This document shows, piece after piece, positions 1 to 8,738 of a stretch of 64,000 bases of DNA. Where the stretch lies: the NCBI RefSeq assembly GCF_900115975.1, contig NZ_FOYM01000001.1, positions 62,001 to 126,000 on the forward strand, in the 5' to 3' direction. Made by a program: the position numbers and the translations under genes. The stretch is from Desulfoscipio geothermicus DSM 3669 (GTDB taxonomy: Bacteria; Bacillota; Desulfotomaculia; Desulfotomaculales; Desulfallaceae). The notes under the pieces are model-generated. The model was not told where the DNA came from, did not search any database, and was given only the letters and a program-made list of their open reading frames with translations. Each line of letters begins with the position of its first letter. Position 1 is the first letter of the stretch.

Positions 1-1
1 G

Positions 2-553
2 GGCACCAGCGGAGGCACGGAGGGCGCCAGATACGGCGCTTGCACCATGATCGGGGCCGAAGACTCGGTATTTTCGTACCTGGAACCCCTCTTCAGGGAC
101 ATTTGCGTGGAGGGCGGCTACCTGCACACCGGTCCCAGCGGTTCGGGACACTTTGTAAAAATGGTGCACAACGGCGTGGAATACGGCATGATGCAGGCCA
201 TCGGCGAGGGATTCGAAATCCTGGAAAAAAGCCTGTTTGACTTGAATTACCGGGAGATTGCCCGGGTTTGGAACCACGGTTCGGTAATCCGCAGCTGGCT
301 CATGGAACTGACAGAGAAGGCTTTTGCCGGCGACCCGAAGTTGGAAAAGATCAAGGGGGTTATACACTCGTCGGGCGAGGGGCTCTGGACGGTGCAGGAG
401 GCCCTGGAATTGCAGGTGCCGGTTCCGGTGATCGCCCAGGCCCTGTTCATGCGTTATCGCTCGGAACAGGAGGATACTTTCAGCGGCAAAGTGGTGGCGG
501 CGCTGCGAAACCGGTTTGGAGGCCATGCAGTTGAAGAAAAGCAGCCTGATTAG
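2..553 (+). CDS. gnd: 6-phosphogluconate dehydrogenase, C-terminal part (cut by window edge)
   Basis: Oxidative decarboxylation of 6-phosphogluconate to ribulose 5-phosphate in the oxidative pentose phosphate pathway, cytosolic. The frame is open from base 2, so the N-terminal Rossmann domain lies outside the window. About 183 residues remain. They carry a glycine-rich segment (GTSGGTEGA) and the family signature HFVKMVHNGVEYG, whose Lys and Asn belong to the substrate site. What remains fits the short (about 300 residue) GntZ/YqeC-type enzyme. It overlaps the start region of zwf, so the two enzymes that feed each other are translationally linked. Confidence 0.93.
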   Translation, partial: GTSGGTEGARYGACTMIGAEDSVFSYLEPLFRDICVEGGYLHTGPSGSGHFVKMVHNGVEYGMMQAIGEGFEILEKSLFDLNYREIARVWNHGSVIRSWLMELTEKAFAGDPKLEKIKGVIHSSGEGLWTVQEALELQVPVPVIAQALFMRYRSEQEDTFSGKVVAALRNRFGGHAVEEKQPD

Positions 554-2078
554 CAATGTGGAAAATGTATTCAACTACAATATTGATGCCGCTGACCCCT
601 GCGTTATGGTTATCTTTGGCGGCACCGGCGACCTGACGCATCGCAAGCTGATGCCGGCCTTATATAACCTGCAACATGAGAAAAGACTGCCAAAGCACTT
701 TGCCGTGGTGGCCGTCGGCAGGCGTAACAAAGATCATGAAACATACCGGTACGAGGTATATGATTCCATCAAAAATTATGCCAGGTTCAAATTGCATGAA
801 CATACCTGGAGCGAACTGCGGCGGCGGATTTATTATCAAAAATTCGACTTTAACAACGATATAGGTTATATCCGGCTGAATACCTTTTTACAGAAACTGG
901 ATGAACAATACCGGACCAGGGGCAACCGGATTTATTACCTGGCGGTGGCGCCGGAGTATTTTGCCGTGATAGTGGAAAAACTGTATCTGCATGGCATGGC
1001 GCGAAACAGCGGCTCCTGGCAGCGGCTGGTCATTGAAAAACCCTTTGGCAGGGACCTGGATTCCGCCCGGCAGTTAAACGAAAAGATAACCGCCGTATTT
1101 GACGAAAGTAATATTTACCGTATCGACCACTACCTGGGCAAGGAAATGCTGCAAAATATCATGGTCATCCGGTTCGCCAATATGCTTTTTGAACCGGTCT
1201 GGAACAACCGGTTCATCGATAACATTCAAATATTATCCTGCGAAAAGGTGGGCGTGGGCAGCCGGGGCGGCTATTACGAGCAAGCCGGGGCCCTGCGGGA
1301 CATGCTGCAAAATCACATGCTGCAATTGCTCACCCTCACCGCCATTGAGCCCCCGGCCGGCCTGGACACCAAATCCATCCGGGACGAGAAAGTAAAGGTG
1401 CTCCGTTCCCTGGAACAATTCACCCCGGAACTGGTTGAGCAAAACGTGGTGCGGGGTCAGTACGGCCCCGGCATTGTAGATAACGAAGAAGTGCCCGGCT
1501 ACCGGCAGGAAGAACGGGTATCCCCCACCTCCAACACCGAGACCTTTATCGCCTTGAAAGCCCATATTGATAACTTACGCTGGGCGGGCGTCCCCTTTTA
1601 TATCCGTACGGGCAAAAGAATGCCGGTCAAAACCACGGAAATCATCATCCAGTTCAAACCGCTGCCGAAGATTCTGTACGCCAGGGAATACGGCCATTTG
1701 CAGCCCAATATATTAATTATTAAAATTCAGCCCCGGGAGGGTGTTTTTTTCCAATTTAACGCCAAAAAGCCCGGCACGGAATGCAATATCGTCCCGGTGC
1801 AGATGGATTACTGCCAGAACTGCCGGGAAGGCGTCAATTCCCCCGCAGCTTATGAAAGACTGTTGTTTGATGTCATGCGCGGAGAGTCCACCTTGTTCGC
1901 CCGGTGGGATGAAGTGGAATACGCCTGGAAGTTTGTGGACAATATAGCCGCAGCCTGGCAAACCCGGCAACCCGGTTTTCCCAATTACCCGGCGGGAAGC
2001 TGGGGCCCCCGGGAAGCCGCGGCGCTGCTGGCCGGGGACAACCGGAACCGGCTGTACAAAGGTGATATCCGGACATGA
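525..2078 (+). CDS. zwf: glucose-6-phosphate 1-dehydrogenase
   Basis: Oxidises glucose 6-phosphate to 6-phosphogluconolactone with NAD(P)+, the first step of the oxidative pentose phosphate pathway. About 517 residues, normal for the family. Visible motifs: the nucleotide fingerprint IFGGTGDLTHRKLMPAL near residue 30, the substrate segment IEKPFGRD near 170, and the catalytic motif RIDHYLGKE near 200. The frame opens at TTG 516, but GGAGG at 518-522 lies 8 bases before TTG 531, so ATG 525 or TTG 531 are both possible starts. It overlaps gnd upstream, and its stop overlaps the next ATG (ATGA). Confidence 0.95.
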   Translation: MQLKKSSLISNVENVFNYNIDAADPCVMVIFGGTGDLTHRKLMPALYNLQHEKRLPKHFAVVAVGRRNKDHETYRYEVYDSIKNYARFKLHEHTWSELRRRIYYQKFDFNNDIGYIRLNTFLQKLDEQYRTRGNRIYYLAVAPEYFAVIVEKLYLHGMARNSGSWQRLVIEKPFGRDLDSARQLNEKITAVFDESNIYRIDHYLGKEMLQNIMVIRFANMLFEPVWNNRFIDNIQILSCEKVGVGSRGGYYEQAGALRDMLQNHMLQLLTLTAIEPPAGLDTKSIRDEKVKVLRSLEQFTPELVEQNVVRGQYGPGIVDNEEVPGYRQEERVSPTSNTETFIALKAHIDNLRWAGVPFYIRTGKRMPVKTTEIIIQFKPLPKILYAREYGHLQPNILIIKIQPREGVFFQFNAKKPGTECNIVPVQMDYCQNCREGVNSPAAYERLLFDVMRGESTLFARWDEVEYAWKFVDNIAAAWQTRQPGFPNYPAGSWGPREAAALLAGDNRNRLYKGDIRT

Positions 2079-2692
2079 AAATCTACGACATTTCCATGAC
2101 CATCCACCCGGAAATGCCGGTTTATAAAAACAAAGCTGAGAAAAGACCTGTTTTGACTTTTATATCCGACTTCACCACCACAAACAGCTGCGAATCCCGG
2201 ATACAAATGGATATGCACACCGGCACTCATGTGGATGCGCCCCTGCATATGCTGCCCGGCGGCGGTACAATAGAAAACATCGATTTGCGTAAAGTGGTCA
2301 CCTGCTGCAAAGTGCTTGACTTAACCGGGGCGGCAGAAAAAATTACCCGGTCGGACCTGGCTGTCAAAGACATTGAGCCGGGGGACTTTGTGTTGATGAA
2401 AACCCGCAACTCCTTTGTTGACCGCTTTGACTTTGAGTTTGTTTACCTTGATAAAGACGGCGCGGCCTATTTGCGGGACCGGGGGGTAGCCGGCGTGGGC
2501 ATCGACGCCCTGGGCATCGAAAGAAACCAGCCCGGCCACGACAGCCACAAAATACTGTTCGCCGCGGGGATAATTGTTCTGGAAGGCCTGCGTCTGGGGG
2601 AAGTTGAGGAAGGGCGGTACTTTCTCTGCGCACTGCCGCTGAAAATACAGGGTGCCGAGAGCGCCCCCGCCAGGGCCGTGCTGGTTGAATAA
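2075..2692 (+). CDS. cyclase-family metal-dependent hydrolase (KynB/arylformamidase-like)
   Basis: A 205-residue member of the cyclase family, which includes kynurenine formamidase KynB and other Mn/Zn-dependent amide or lactone hydrolases. The metal-binding signature HTGTHVDAPLHM is near residue 50, and a GIDALGIE segment lies around residue 145. Substrate unknown: no other tryptophan-degradation gene is near. It overlaps the zwf stop by 4 bases, so it is in the gnd-zwf operon. A lactone-opening role beside 6-phosphogluconolactone would be attractive because no pgl gene is seen here, but that is only a guess from position. Confidence 0.85.
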   Translation: MKIYDISMTIHPEMPVYKNKAEKRPVLTFISDFTTTNSCESRIQMDMHTGTHVDAPLHMLPGGGTIENIDLRKVVTCCKVLDLTGAAEKITRSDLAVKDIEPGDFVLMKTRNSFVDRFDFEFVYLDKDGAAYLRDRGVAGVGIDALGIERNQPGHDSHKILFAAGIIVLEGLRLGEVEEGRYFLCALPLKIQGAESAPARAVLVE

Positions 2693-2709
2693 GACCGGCG
2701 GGGCAATAG

Positions 2710-3081
2710 TTACTTTCTCAAGCCATGTTCTCCTTTATAGTGTTTTAAAGCGGCATCGATAATGGTTTCTATGCAATCGTCATTTAAAGAATAAAAAACC
2801 ATCTTGCCCTGCTTCCTGCTCCTGGCCAAACCCAGGTTTTTCAGCAGCCGCAGGTGGTGTGAGGCCGCCGCCACAGTGGCGTCGATTATTTGGGCCACAT
2901 CGCACACGCACAGTTCCTCCCGGGAGAGGGCATAAATAATCTTTATCCTGGTTTCGTCGGCCAGGGCCTTGAACAATCGCCCCAAACCTTCTGTAACCAC
3001 CACTTCCTGCTTGATACGGTTTACCTTTTCCTCATCAAAGTAAAACGTTTCACAAACATGGTTTTTCATATCCGATGTCAT
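2710..3081 (-). CDS. ArsR/SmtB-family metal-sensing repressor, CadC-like
   Basis: A winged-helix repressor of about 123 residues whose sequence follows CadC closely: an N-terminal Cys segment (HVCETFYFDEEKVNRI), then ELCVCD in the metal-binding helix near residue 60, then the recognition region ASHHLRLLK. CadC binds Cd/Pb/Zn through N-terminal and ELCVCD cysteines; here the second N-terminal Cys position is Tyr. The start is set at ATG 3081 because a GGGGTG site precedes it; TTG 3102 and ATG 3069 are alternatives. No efflux pump or metal resistance gene is adjacent, so its target is elsewhere or it regulates only itself. Confidence 0.9.
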   Translation of the reverse strand: MTSDMKNHVCETFYFDEEKVNRIKQEVVVTEGLGRLFKALADETRIKIIYALSREELCVCDVAQIIDATVAAASHHLRLLKNLGLARSRKQGKMVFYSLNDDCIETIIDAALKHYKGEHGLRK

Positions 3082-3153
3082 TTTCACCCCGATTTTGTTC
3101 AAATACCAGCTTGATTGTTATAATAACTGTTTGCAAAGAATATGTAAAGGCAT

Positions 3154-3241
3154 AAAAAGGGGACAGGCTACTTTTCCTGGAAAATTTAACCAGGAAAAGT
3201 AGCCTGTCCCCTTTTTATGTCCCTGTCCCCTTTTTATGTCC
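3154..3241. repeat. interspersed palindromic repeat, copy 1 (GGGGACAGGC family)
   Basis: Near-perfect inverted repeat: the left arm at 3154-3180 and the right arm at 3190-3218 pair through GGGGACAGGCTACTTTTCCTGG. A partial right arm (CCTGTCCCCTTTTTATGTCC) follows at 3221-3241. It lies upstream of the ArsR gene and downstream of eutA. The A and T runs at its ends could make it a terminator for eutA. Confidence 0.9.
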
Positions 3242-3290
3242 ATGTTCCGACCTTCCTTCGCCTGGTTCTGTATCGATAACCGTTAGATGC

Positions 3291-4748
3291 TTAACCCTCA
3301 AACACTATGGTTTTAATGATCACCGGCACTACCGTGTCTTCCATTATTGGCTCGCCTATATCAATGTAGTCGCCGTCGGCAACATTCAGCTGGTCCAGAC
3401 ATATAATGCCGGCTTCATCGCCCAGGATGGCAGCCAACATTTGCCCCATTACTTTGGCGCAATCCTCTTCCAAAATCAGTACCAGGGGCTGGCCTGACTT
3501 TACGTAGTTCCTGGTTGCCGCGGCAACGGCCGCGGCTATGCCCTGGAGCTTTTTAAACCCCGCGCCGTCCATACCCCTCAATGCTATGGCAACGGGTTCC
3601 TTATAGCCTCCCAACCAGTAAGGGCGCATTTGCTTCGCCAGGCCACCGGCCAGGTCCCCGGGTAGTGGCGGTATGGCGCCGGGGAACGGTTTAACCACAG
3701 GCACGTTACGCAGCGGAAGAATGCCCCGGGACACTTTGATCGTGCTGCCGCTGAGATTGAGTGTGTGGGCGCCGGCTCCGATTACAGTTGCGCGAATAGT
3801 TTCCCTGGGCTTTACCAGCTGCCGGCTTTCCCCGCTAAAGGCTTCCCTTAAAGCCTCGCCCAGGAACGGGCCGATATCTCCGTACCTGCTGCCCTCGCGC
3901 ACATTGCAGATTTCCTCGCCGGAATATACGAAGTCGGATACCCCGCCTGAAAAGGTAACAATGTGTATTGGATAGTCAAGCCTTAGCGGCGGCCCCATCA
4001 TCAAACACCGGCTTACCTGCGGCAACGGGCGGCTGCTCAATAGAGACTTGATTGCCCCGGCCATGACGCTCGTTACGGCACGGACCTGATCCACAGAAAT
4101 TATGTCGCCCGTATCAAGTTCCATCCCTGACTCTTCCAGAACAACCCTGCCGGCCGGGGTAATGTAGGCCAACCTTTCACCCCCGGGTTCGATTTCAATA
4201 AGCCGTCCACCGATATTTATACAGGTGGCGTCAACCGGTCGCCCTTCCTCGAAAACAGCCAGGTTGGATGTTCCCCCGCCCACGTCGATGTTTAAAACAT
4301 TCCGGTGCAGTTCTGAGGACAGTGCCGCAGCCCCGGCTCCCCGGCCGGCAATTATGGATTCCAGCAGCGGCCCCGCGGTAGCCACCACGAAATTGCCGGC
4401 AAATCCCGACAGATCGTTAAGCAGCCCCCTGGCGTTTTCCTTTCTGGCGGTTTCACCCGTGATTATAACCGCGCCGGTATCCACCCGGTCCGGTGTTATG
4501 CCCGCCTGGTGATATTCCCGGGATATAATCTCGGTAACAGCCTGGGTATCAATCAATTCGCGGCTTGCCAGCGGCGTGAAGTGAATACCGCTGCGGTAGA
4601 TCACCTCTTTGCCCGTTATGGCCATCCGGGGGACCGCCGAACCCGGCGCTGTATTGCATACCGTCAGCCTGCTGACCACCATTTGGGTTGTTGTGGTACC
4701 CACGTCAATACCTATGCTTGTAATCTCTTTGCTGTTTTTATTCTTCAC
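3291..4748 (-). CDS. eutA: ethanolamine ammonia-lyase reactivating factor EutA
   Basis: ATPase chaperone that exchanges damaged cobalamin out of ethanolamine ammonia-lyase so the enzyme can restart. 485 residues, near the family size. The actin/Hsp70-like phosphate 1 motif IGIDVGTTTTQMV is near residue 12, and a second nucleotide motif (NIDVGGGTSNLAV) lies near 150. GTG start at 4748, 8 bases after a GGGGGG site. Last gene of the minus-strand eut operon, 18 bases after eutC, the enzyme it serves. Confidence 0.95.
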   Translation of the reverse strand: MKNKNSKEITSIGIDVGTTTTQMVVSRLTVCNTAPGSAVPRMAITGKEVIYRSGIHFTPLASRELIDTQAVTEIISREYHQAGITPDRVDTGAVIITGETARKENARGLLNDLSGFAGNFVVATAGPLLESIIAGRGAGAAALSSELHRNVLNIDVGGGTSNLAVFEEGRPVDATCINIGGRLIEIEPGGERLAYITPAGRVVLEESGMELDTGDIISVDQVRAVTSVMAGAIKSLLSSRPLPQVSRCLMMGPPLRLDYPIHIVTFSGGVSDFVYSGEEICNVREGSRYGDIGPFLGEALREAFSGESRQLVKPRETIRATVIGAGAHTLNLSGSTIKVSRGILPLRNVPVVKPFPGAIPPLPGDLAGGLAKQMRPYWLGGYKEPVAIALRGMDGAGFKKLQGIAAAVAAATRNYVKSGQPLVLILEEDCAKVMGQMLAAILGDEAGIICLDQLNVADGDYIDIGEPIMEDTVVPVIIKTIVFEG

Positions 4749-4766
4749 CGGAGTTTCCCCCCTGAC

Positions 4767-5711
4767 TTACTGCCGGGTAAGCTTCACCCCGCTAGCTTTA
4801 GCATCATAAATTTTCTTGACCACCGTGGCCAGGTGCGCGCCTGCCTCCGCCGGGGGCATTCCTCCTTTGTGGATATTTGAAACAACCATATGATCGGCAA
4901 CAACGGTATCCGGCCCCGGCTTGTATACCATGTAAGCGCTCATGCTTTCCGATGTTCCCAAACCGGGCCTTTCACCGACAAGGAGCACAACCACTTCAGC
5001 TTCCAAAGCCCGGCCGATAACGTCCATGATGTCAACCCGGCCGAATTTAACCAATATATCGCGGCCGGTTTTCAGGTTGTAGGAGGCCAGTCCCTGTTTC
5101 AAGGCCGGTAAAATATCCGCCAGGTTGGCTTCCACAGCCGTGGTGCTCAAGCCGTCGGCGATGATGATTTGCACATCGGGTTTGGCGGGGCATTCCCGGC
5201 GTATTTTCTCCAGCTCCTCCTCCGGAAGTGTTTTTCCAAGGTCCGGTCGCGTCAGGTATTCATCCTGGTCCTTGACCGCGCTCTGCACCCGCACCAGGTC
5301 AAACCCGGCCGGAGCATCCTCGCTGATTTCTTTAAAGACCGCATCCTGCGCAGCGGCGTGGTCGGCTCTGAACCGGAGCAGGGTTCTGGTGAGGGGTCGC
5401 GTGCCGCAGCGCCATACCCCTATCCGCGCCGGCGTGGATTGTTTGAAGTATTCCAGGGCGGCACGATCGCACGGCTCGGGCACGAGGATTTCCTTTTGCA
5501 GGTCCACTGCCGAAAGGTCTTCCAAATCTTCATCGCCTGCTTCATTATTAGGAGCACATACATTTTCAGGTGAAACGGCTTGCTGTTTGGCTTGCTGTTT
5601 AATACCGGGTTCCGGTTTGCTTTCAGGTTTTTCCTGTTCCGCTTCCTTATCCCCAACTGTCATTTGACTTATAACAGCCTGCACAATTTTCCTTATCTGG
5701 TCTTCATGCAT
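4767..5711 (-). CDS. eutC: ethanolamine ammonia-lyase small subunit
   Basis: Small subunit of the adenosylcobalamin-dependent ethanolamine ammonia-lyase, which converts ethanolamine to acetaldehyde and ammonia. 314 residues: a low-complexity linker rich in Glu, Lys, Pro and Gln at about 20-70, then the conserved EutC core (LTRPDLGKTL, ADGLSTTAVEAN, ERPGLGTSESMSAY). ATG 5711 is preferred because AGGAGG lies 8 bases upstream; the GTG at 5720 is inside that ribosome site. The start overlaps the eutB stop, consistent with coupled synthesis of a 1:1 complex. Confidence 0.95.
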   Translation of the reverse strand: MHEDQIRKIVQAVISQMTVGDKEAEQEKPESKPEPGIKQQAKQQAVSPENVCAPNNEAGDEDLEDLSAVDLQKEILVPEPCDRAALEYFKQSTPARIGVWRCGTRPLTRTLLRFRADHAAAQDAVFKEISEDAPAGFDLVRVQSAVKDQDEYLTRPDLGKTLPEEELEKIRRECPAKPDVQIIIADGLSTTAVEANLADILPALKQGLASYNLKTGRDILVKFGRVDIMDVIGRALEAEVVVLLVGERPGLGTSESMSAYMVYKPGPDTVVADHMVVSNIHKGGMPPAEAGAHLATVVKKIYDAKASGVKLTRQ

Positions 5712-7089
5712 TGACCGCACCTCCTTTCCCGGTAAAGAAAGAAGCGTCTCCGGCGCGGGAAGTCAGGCGGCCGTTTTCCATCAGGCCCATTTTTTCCAAC
5801 CATTTTTCAAAAGCGGGTAGCGGCCTCATCCCCGTCACTTGCCTCAAGCTGGCTATATCATGAAAGCTGGTACACTGGTAATTCAGCATTACGTCATCCC
5901 CCATGGGGATGCCCATGAAGTAATTCACTCCTGCGGTAGTTAACAGCACTGCCAGGTTTTCTATGTCGTTTTGGTCGGCCTTCATGTGGTTTGTATAGCA
6001 GGCATCCACCCCCATGGGAACACCGGTCAACTTGCCCATGAAATGGTCTTCCAGCCCGGCGCGTATCACCTGCTTGGCGTCGTACAGGTACTCGGGCCCG
6101 ATAAAACCTACCACCGTATTAACCAGGAAAGGTTCAAACTGCCTGGCCAAGCCGTAACAACGGGCTTCCAGCGTCACCTGGTCCACCCCGTGGTGGGCGT
6201 CGGAGGAAAGTTCCGAACCCTGGCCTGTCTCAAAATACATAACATTGGGACCTGTTCCCCTGCCGAATTTAAGCGCTGCCTCCCTGGCCTCGCGGAGCAT
6301 GGGCACGTCGATGCCGAAGGCTTCGTTACCCTTTTGGGTGCCCGCCAGGCTCTGGAAAATACAGTCCGCGGGGGCGCCTTTCTCCACCGCCTTCATCTGG
6401 GTGGTAACATGCGCCAGCACACACACCTGGGTGGGGATTTGCCATTCCTGCACAAAGTTATAGATGGTCTCCAGCGACCTGGTCGTTGCGACCACGTTAT
6501 CCTCAACCGGGTTCAAACCTATCACCGCATCGCCCACACCGTAAGACAAACCTTCCCGTATGGAACTCAGGATGCCTTCCGGGCTGTCGGTGGTGTGGTT
6601 CGGCTGCAGCCTCGCCGCCAGGCAACCGGGCAGTCCGATAGTGGTATTACAGTGCGCGGTAACCGGGATTTTCCTGGCGCCGCAAATAAGATCCATATTG
6701 CTCATTATTTTGGCTACCGCGGCCACCATCTCGCTGGTCAGGCCCCTGCTTATTCTCCTGATGTCCGCCTCGCCGGTTTCATCACTCAGGATGTACTCGC
6801 GCAACTGGGCCACGGTCCACCCCTTTATCTCGTTATAGGCCGGCCGGTTCAGGCTGTCGTAAATAATTCTGGTAACTTCGTCTTTTTCATACGGCACAGC
6901 CGGGTTATTATAGATGTCTTCCAGGGTCAATTCGCTCAATACTATTTTGGCGGCCACCCGTTCGGCGGCGGATTGGGCGGCAATGCCCGCCAATATGTCG
7001 CCTGATTTTTCCTCGTTGGCCTTGGCCATTACCTCCCGCACATCCCGAAACGAGAACACTTGGCCAAAGAGCTTTGTCTTGAGCCTCAT
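5704..7089 (-). CDS. eutB: ethanolamine ammonia-lyase large subunit
   Basis: Catalytic TIM-barrel subunit that binds ethanolamine and, with EutC, adenosylcobalamin. 461 residues, the usual length (about 453-460). Conserved stretches include KIMSNMDLICGARKIPV near 150, GLPGCLAARLQPNHTTD near 175 and DACYTNHMKADQND near 365. ATG start with a GGAGAGGG ribosome site. A 10-bp stem-loop at 7139-7172 separates it from the permease gene. No microcompartment shell gene or EutE/EutG is nearby, so the fate of acetaldehyde is not shown. Confidence 0.97.
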   Translation of the reverse strand: MRLKTKLFGQVFSFRDVREVMAKANEEKSGDILAGIAAQSAAERVAAKIVLSELTLEDIYNNPAVPYEKDEVTRIIYDSLNRPAYNEIKGWTVAQLREYILSDETGEADIRRISRGLTSEMVAAVAKIMSNMDLICGARKIPVTAHCNTTIGLPGCLAARLQPNHTTDSPEGILSSIREGLSYGVGDAVIGLNPVEDNVVATTRSLETIYNFVQEWQIPTQVCVLAHVTTQMKAVEKGAPADCIFQSLAGTQKGNEAFGIDVPMLREAREAALKFGRGTGPNVMYFETGQGSELSSDAHHGVDQVTLEARCYGLARQFEPFLVNTVVGFIGPEYLYDAKQVIRAGLEDHFMGKLTGVPMGVDACYTNHMKADQNDIENLAVLLTTAGVNYFMGIPMGDDVMLNYQCTSFHDIASLRQVTGMRPLPAFEKWLEKMGLMENGRLTSRAGDASFFTGKGGAVNA

Positions 7090-7138
7090 ACGCTGATCCC
7101 TCTCCCTCCTTTATATTGGCAATTATTTAATCAATTGA

Positions 7139-7172
7139 TTTCCTTCCGGCAAAAACAACCGCCGGAAGGAAA
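7139..7172 (-). promoter_or_regulatory. intercistronic stem-loop between permease and eutB
   Basis: Perfect inverted repeat TCCTTCCGGC / GCCGGAAGGA with a 10-base loop, extended by AT pairs. No U run follows on the minus strand, so it is more likely an mRNA processing or stability element, or a weak attenuator, than a terminator. Confidence 0.6.
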
Positions 7173-7179
7173 TCCAAAG

Positions 7180-8586
7180 CTAGGCCAGTTCTTCTTCCGC
7201 CTTGGCGACAATGGCAAATTCCTCTTCCGGGGCTTTCGCCACCAGGTGGTGCCGGCTGTAAAATGCAAAATAGGCAACAAACACAAGATAAACCAATGCC
7301 GTCCAAAGTATTACGTTGGGCGCGTAGAAGAAACCGGCAAACAGCGCGATAACCGCCAGTATGAGCGCCACGTAAGGAGTTACGGGATAACCGGGTACTT
7401 TGTACGGCCTTTTCATATTGGGTTCCCTGTTCCTTAAAACGATGGCGGAAAGCATCATCATGATGTAAGAAATCACGGCTCCGAATACCGCAATTTGAAT
7501 CAGGATATCGCCGTTACCGATAATGGCTGACACTACACCGATAATACCGCCGATGATAATTGCGACGTGCGGCGTATGGAAGCGTGACGTGAGTGAGAGC
7601 CATTTGGGCAGGTAACCGGCCCTCGACAGGGCAAATACGGCCCTGCCCGCGCCAAAGATAATTCCGTTGAAACTGGCCACCAGGCCTGCCAGGCCGATAA
7701 TGCCCAGCCCCATAATGGCCCAGTGTCCCTGTCCCAGAACAGCGGCTACAGCCTCGGGCAACGGGCTGTCGGAAGTGCTCATGGCGACGGCGCCGCCCGT
7801 GCCCGCAGCCAGGAACAGCACTGCGAACGCAGTTATTACCAGAGTGGAAATGGAGGTAATAAGACCTTTGGGCATATCCTTTGCGGGGTCTTTGCATTCC
7901 TCCGATACCAAAGGAAGACCTTCAATCGCCAGGAAAAACCATATGGCATAGGGAATGGCGGCCCAGATGCCGAATAATCCAAAGGGTAGGAACTCACTGT
8001 TCCCGTTGACCGGCGCTATTTCCAAAACCTTGCTGATGTCAAAATGAGGAATGGTATATATTGCAAAAATAATCAGACCGATCACAGCAATAACTGTAAC
8101 CGTTAATTCAAAGGTTAGGGTTGACTTTGCCCCCAGAGTGTTCATAATCACGAACAGCAAGAATATTCCCACAACCACCAACCACTTGGGAGTTCCCGGA
8201 ATCAAAAACGCAATATAGCCCGCTATGCCGTTGGCAATAACGGCCGGCGCCAAAATGTATTCCAACACCACTCCGATACCGGCAAGGTATCCGCCCCATG
8301 GTCCCATGGCTTTCCTTGCGAAAGCGTAAGCCCCGCCTGAAAAGGGTATGGCGGTTGATAATTCCGCGATTGTAAGACACATGGTAGTGTACATGATAGC
8401 CATTAAGATGGTGGCAATGAACAGACCCCAGAAACCGCCCGCGCCTATTCCGAAGTTCCACCCGAAGTAGTCGCCGGAAATAACATAACCCACACCCAAT
8501 CCCCATAAAAGAAGTGGTCCCGCAAATCTTTTCAACTGCCGCTTCTCTAAATAATTTTCACCGTTGCCGTTGGTCATATTACTCAT
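7180..8586 (-). CDS. APC-superfamily ethanolamine permease
   Basis: Twelve-helix amino acid-polyamine-organocation transporter of 468 residues, ending in a short acidic cytoplasmic tail. The N-terminal membrane motif (GVGYVISGDYFGWNFG) and the FSGGAYAFARKAMGPWGGY segment are characteristic of the ethanolamine permease branch. Together with its place between the eut regulators and eutBCA, this makes ethanolamine the likely substrate. ATG start with GGAGGTG upstream. The leader holds a strong terminator-type hairpin (8671-8721). Confidence 0.9.
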   Translation of the reverse strand: MSNMTNGNGENYLEKRQLKRFAGPLLLWGLGVGYVISGDYFGWNFGIGAGGFWGLFIATILMAIMYTTMCLTIAELSTAIPFSGGAYAFARKAMGPWGGYLAGIGVVLEYILAPAVIANGIAGYIAFLIPGTPKWLVVVGIFLLFVIMNTLGAKSTLTFELTVTVIAVIGLIIFAIYTIPHFDISKVLEIAPVNGNSEFLPFGLFGIWAAIPYAIWFFLAIEGLPLVSEECKDPAKDMPKGLITSISTLVITAFAVLFLAAGTGGAVAMSTSDSPLPEAVAAVLGQGHWAIMGLGIIGLAGLVASFNGIIFGAGRAVFALSRAGYLPKWLSLTSRFHTPHVAIIIGGIIGVVSAIIGNGDILIQIAVFGAVISYIMMMLSAIVLRNREPNMKRPYKVPGYPVTPYVALILAVIALFAGFFYAPNVILWTALVYLVFVAYFAFYSRHHLVAKAPEEEFAIVAKAEEELA

Positions 8587-8670
8587 TTAAACACCTCCAC
8601 AAATATTTATTAGTTTTTACCGGGTAAACTTTTATATTGCTTTTGGAAACCACCCCCCGAAAAACGTAAT

Positions 8671-8721
8671 AAAAAAAGCCTTACGCGCGGCAATCAATCA
8701 AACTGCCGCATCATAAGGCTT
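8671..8721 (-). terminator. intrinsic terminator or attenuator before the permease gene
   Basis: On the minus strand an 8-bp outer stem (AAGCCTTA/TAAGGCTT) and a 6-bp inner stem (GCGGCA/TGCCGC) are followed by a run of seven T. It sits after the response-regulator stop and before the permease. It could end the regulator transcript or act as a readthrough-controlled attenuator. Its loop does not have the ANTAR hexaloop pattern. Confidence 0.8.
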
Positions 8722-8738
8722 CACCGCCGTAAGATATT

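Noticed and set aside
5971-7005. 344-codon open frame antisense to eutB
   Set aside because: It is a shadow of the codon bias in eutB; no ribosome site and no recognisable protein.
8671-8721. second ANTAR-bound hairpin pair before the permease
   Set aside because: The loop lacks the A1/G4 hexaloop and there is only one hairpin.
8587-8738. ANTAR domain remnant after the short response regulator
   Set aside because: No frame after the stop keeps the ANTAR pattern; the stretch is a terminator-type hairpin.
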